DNA from: Serinus canaria
Lineage: Eukaryota > Chordata > Aves > Passeriformes > Fringillidae
Direction: 5' to 3'
Length of the DNA stretch: 64,000 nt
NCBI RefSeq assembly: GCF_022539315.1
Contig: NC_066326.1
Span: forward strand, 10,556,601-10,620,600
A program made the translations under genes and the position numbers. The number at the start of each line of letters is the position of its first letter. The first letter of the stretch is position 1. Below, in pieces: positions 53,466 through 64,000 of this stretch. The notes beneath the pieces are model-generated. The model made no database searches. It was given only the letters and a program-made list of their open reading frames with translations, and was not told where the DNA came from.

Positions 53466-53529
53466 AGGCCAGAGAGAGAGAGAGAAGGGGGCAGAGACAG
53501 AAAAAGAGAGAGGAGGAGGAGGAGAGGGG
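53466..53529. repeat. Purine-rich simple repeat in the 3' UTR
   Basis: AG dinucleotides followed by GGA triplets on the plus strand, so the PLXNA1 mRNA carries a CU/UCC-rich tract. Such tracts bind polypyrimidine-tract and poly(C)-binding proteins in general; use here is unproven. Confidence 0.7.
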
Positions 53530-53639
53530 GTGGACAGCTGGGGGGAAGGAAGGGAGAGCAAGTCAAGTACAGTAAAAATAGGAGCCCACCCACCCTCCCT
53601 TCACCAAAGTAACAACAACATCCAGACGCCTTCCTAGGA

Positions 53640-54063
53640 AGCCCCACGGTCCCGACCCTCCTTCCGTGCGGGCTCAGGGGCTCTGCCCAGGCAAGGGGCG
53701 CCCAGCAGGTCCGTGGGGCCGGCCAGCCCCTTCTCCTCCGCCCGCAAGGCCTCTCTGCAAGGTCCCTGCTGCCTCCCGCTGGGGCTGGGGCTCTGTCTGT
53801 GGGTCAGGGAGTTCCATGGACGCTGCTGCTGCCCTCGGGGTTCGTGGTTTGTTCCGCCAAGCGCGAGGTTTCTCTGTGTGTCCGTGGGGAGCGTGCGGAG
53901 GCGCGGCGGCTCCCGCGGGCCCGGCCGGTCCCTGCCCCAAAGTCTTGTGCCCGCGGCTGCTGCTGGCCGGTCCTTCCTCCCTCCCTCCCTCTGTCCATCC
54001 GTCCATCTGTCTGTCCGTCCGTCCTGCCGCCCGCTGCCGGACGCTGGCGCCGCCGCCGCCTTC
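53640..54063. other. CpG-rich start of the PLXNA1 3' UTR
   Basis: This is the most CpG-dense stretch of the window, directly beyond the stop codon. It includes a degenerate tetranucleotide tract at about 53976-54025 (CCTC/TCCG/TCTG units on the plus strand). It could be a 3' gene-end CpG island or simply bird GC-rich exon composition. No promoter motif is certain. Confidence 0.55.
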
Positions 54064-63598
<9,535 letters not shown>

Positions 63599-64000
63599 TC
63601 ACCAGCAGCCCCATCATCCCCCTTCCCTCCACAGGAGCTTTGGGATTCAGCCTCTGCAGCCACCGTGAACTGGGAGCTCTGCTGTGACCATCCTCACAGC
63701 CTGCTGGGCCACATGCAAGCCTGGCTGATGTACAGGGCCCAGGACAACCATGGAAGGAATTCTGCAGAGCCTGTCCTACTCCCAGCACACAAGTGCCAGG
63801 ATCACAGATGCTTCCTGTGCCACATTGAGCTGATCACACTATTCCCTTCCAAACCAAGGCTGCAGTACACCTGACAGTACATTCGTGGGAGTCTTCAACT
63901 CTGCTCTTTTAAGTGCTAAGTGCCTCTGTGCTTATTTTAATTAGATTTCAGGGGAATAAAAGGGAAAGGATCCCTTAACAGCAGCCATCTAACATTTGCC

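Larger units (their letters stand above)
49835..54063 (-). other. PLXNA1: PLXNA1 3' untranslated region (probable extent)
   Basis: Sequence after the plexin stop has no recognisable coding potential and looks like a long neuronal 3' UTR. On the mRNA strand it starts CpG- and G-rich, then has a CU-rich tract, A-rich runs and AU-rich stretches. The best distal poly(A) signal is AATAAA at 49857-49852, in a TTGTAAATAAACA context, giving about 4.2 kb of UTR. A more proximal AATAAA at 52190-52185 would give about 1.9 kb. The human 3' UTR is a little over 3 kb as I recall, so the distal end is plausible. The exact end is inference. Confidence 0.6.

Overview
The window looks like bird nuclear DNA, most likely from a passerine. 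The evidence is a multi-exon vertebrate gene with GT-AG introns, two 3'-truncated CR1 LINE copies with bird-type 3' ends, and a solo endogenous-retrovirus LTR that I recognise from memory as a family abundant in songbirds. There is no prokaryotic or organellar signal. Most open frames in the window are chance.

Only one protein-coding gene can be supported. At the right end, on the minus strand, lie the last five coding exons of plexin-A1 (PLXNA1). They run from 63558 down to the stop codon at 54064-54066 and encode about the last 272 residues of the receptor. This is the C-terminal half of the split cytoplasmic RapGAP fold, including the arginine finger in the LPLRFW motif. All junctions are GT-AG and the codon phase is kept throughout. 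Upstream exons lie beyond position 64000. A long 3' UTR follows, from 54063 to probably about 49835. It starts in CpG-rich sequence, carries a CU-rich tract and several homopolymer runs, and has an internal and a distal poly(A) signal.

The remaining 49 kb on the left is downstream intergenic DNA in which I recognise no protein-coding gene. It holds two CR1 fragments (20362-20637 minus, 26646-26890 plus), a 610-bp solo LTR with an intact 6-bp target duplication (28752-29361), simple repeats, and two perfect inverted repeats (6975-7020 and 48174-48241). Several AT-rich islands dense in homeodomain or POU-type motifs look like candidate long-range regulatory elements. A possible terminal exon with tandem poly(A) signals sits at about 48690-48780, about 1.1 kb beyond the likely PLXNA1 end. 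The gene-poor layout fits a developmental gene flanked by regulatory DNA, but that is inference. The sequence alone shows no clearly new biological system; the hairpins, the putative terminal exon and the triple TTTGCAAAT cluster are the most worthwhile leads.
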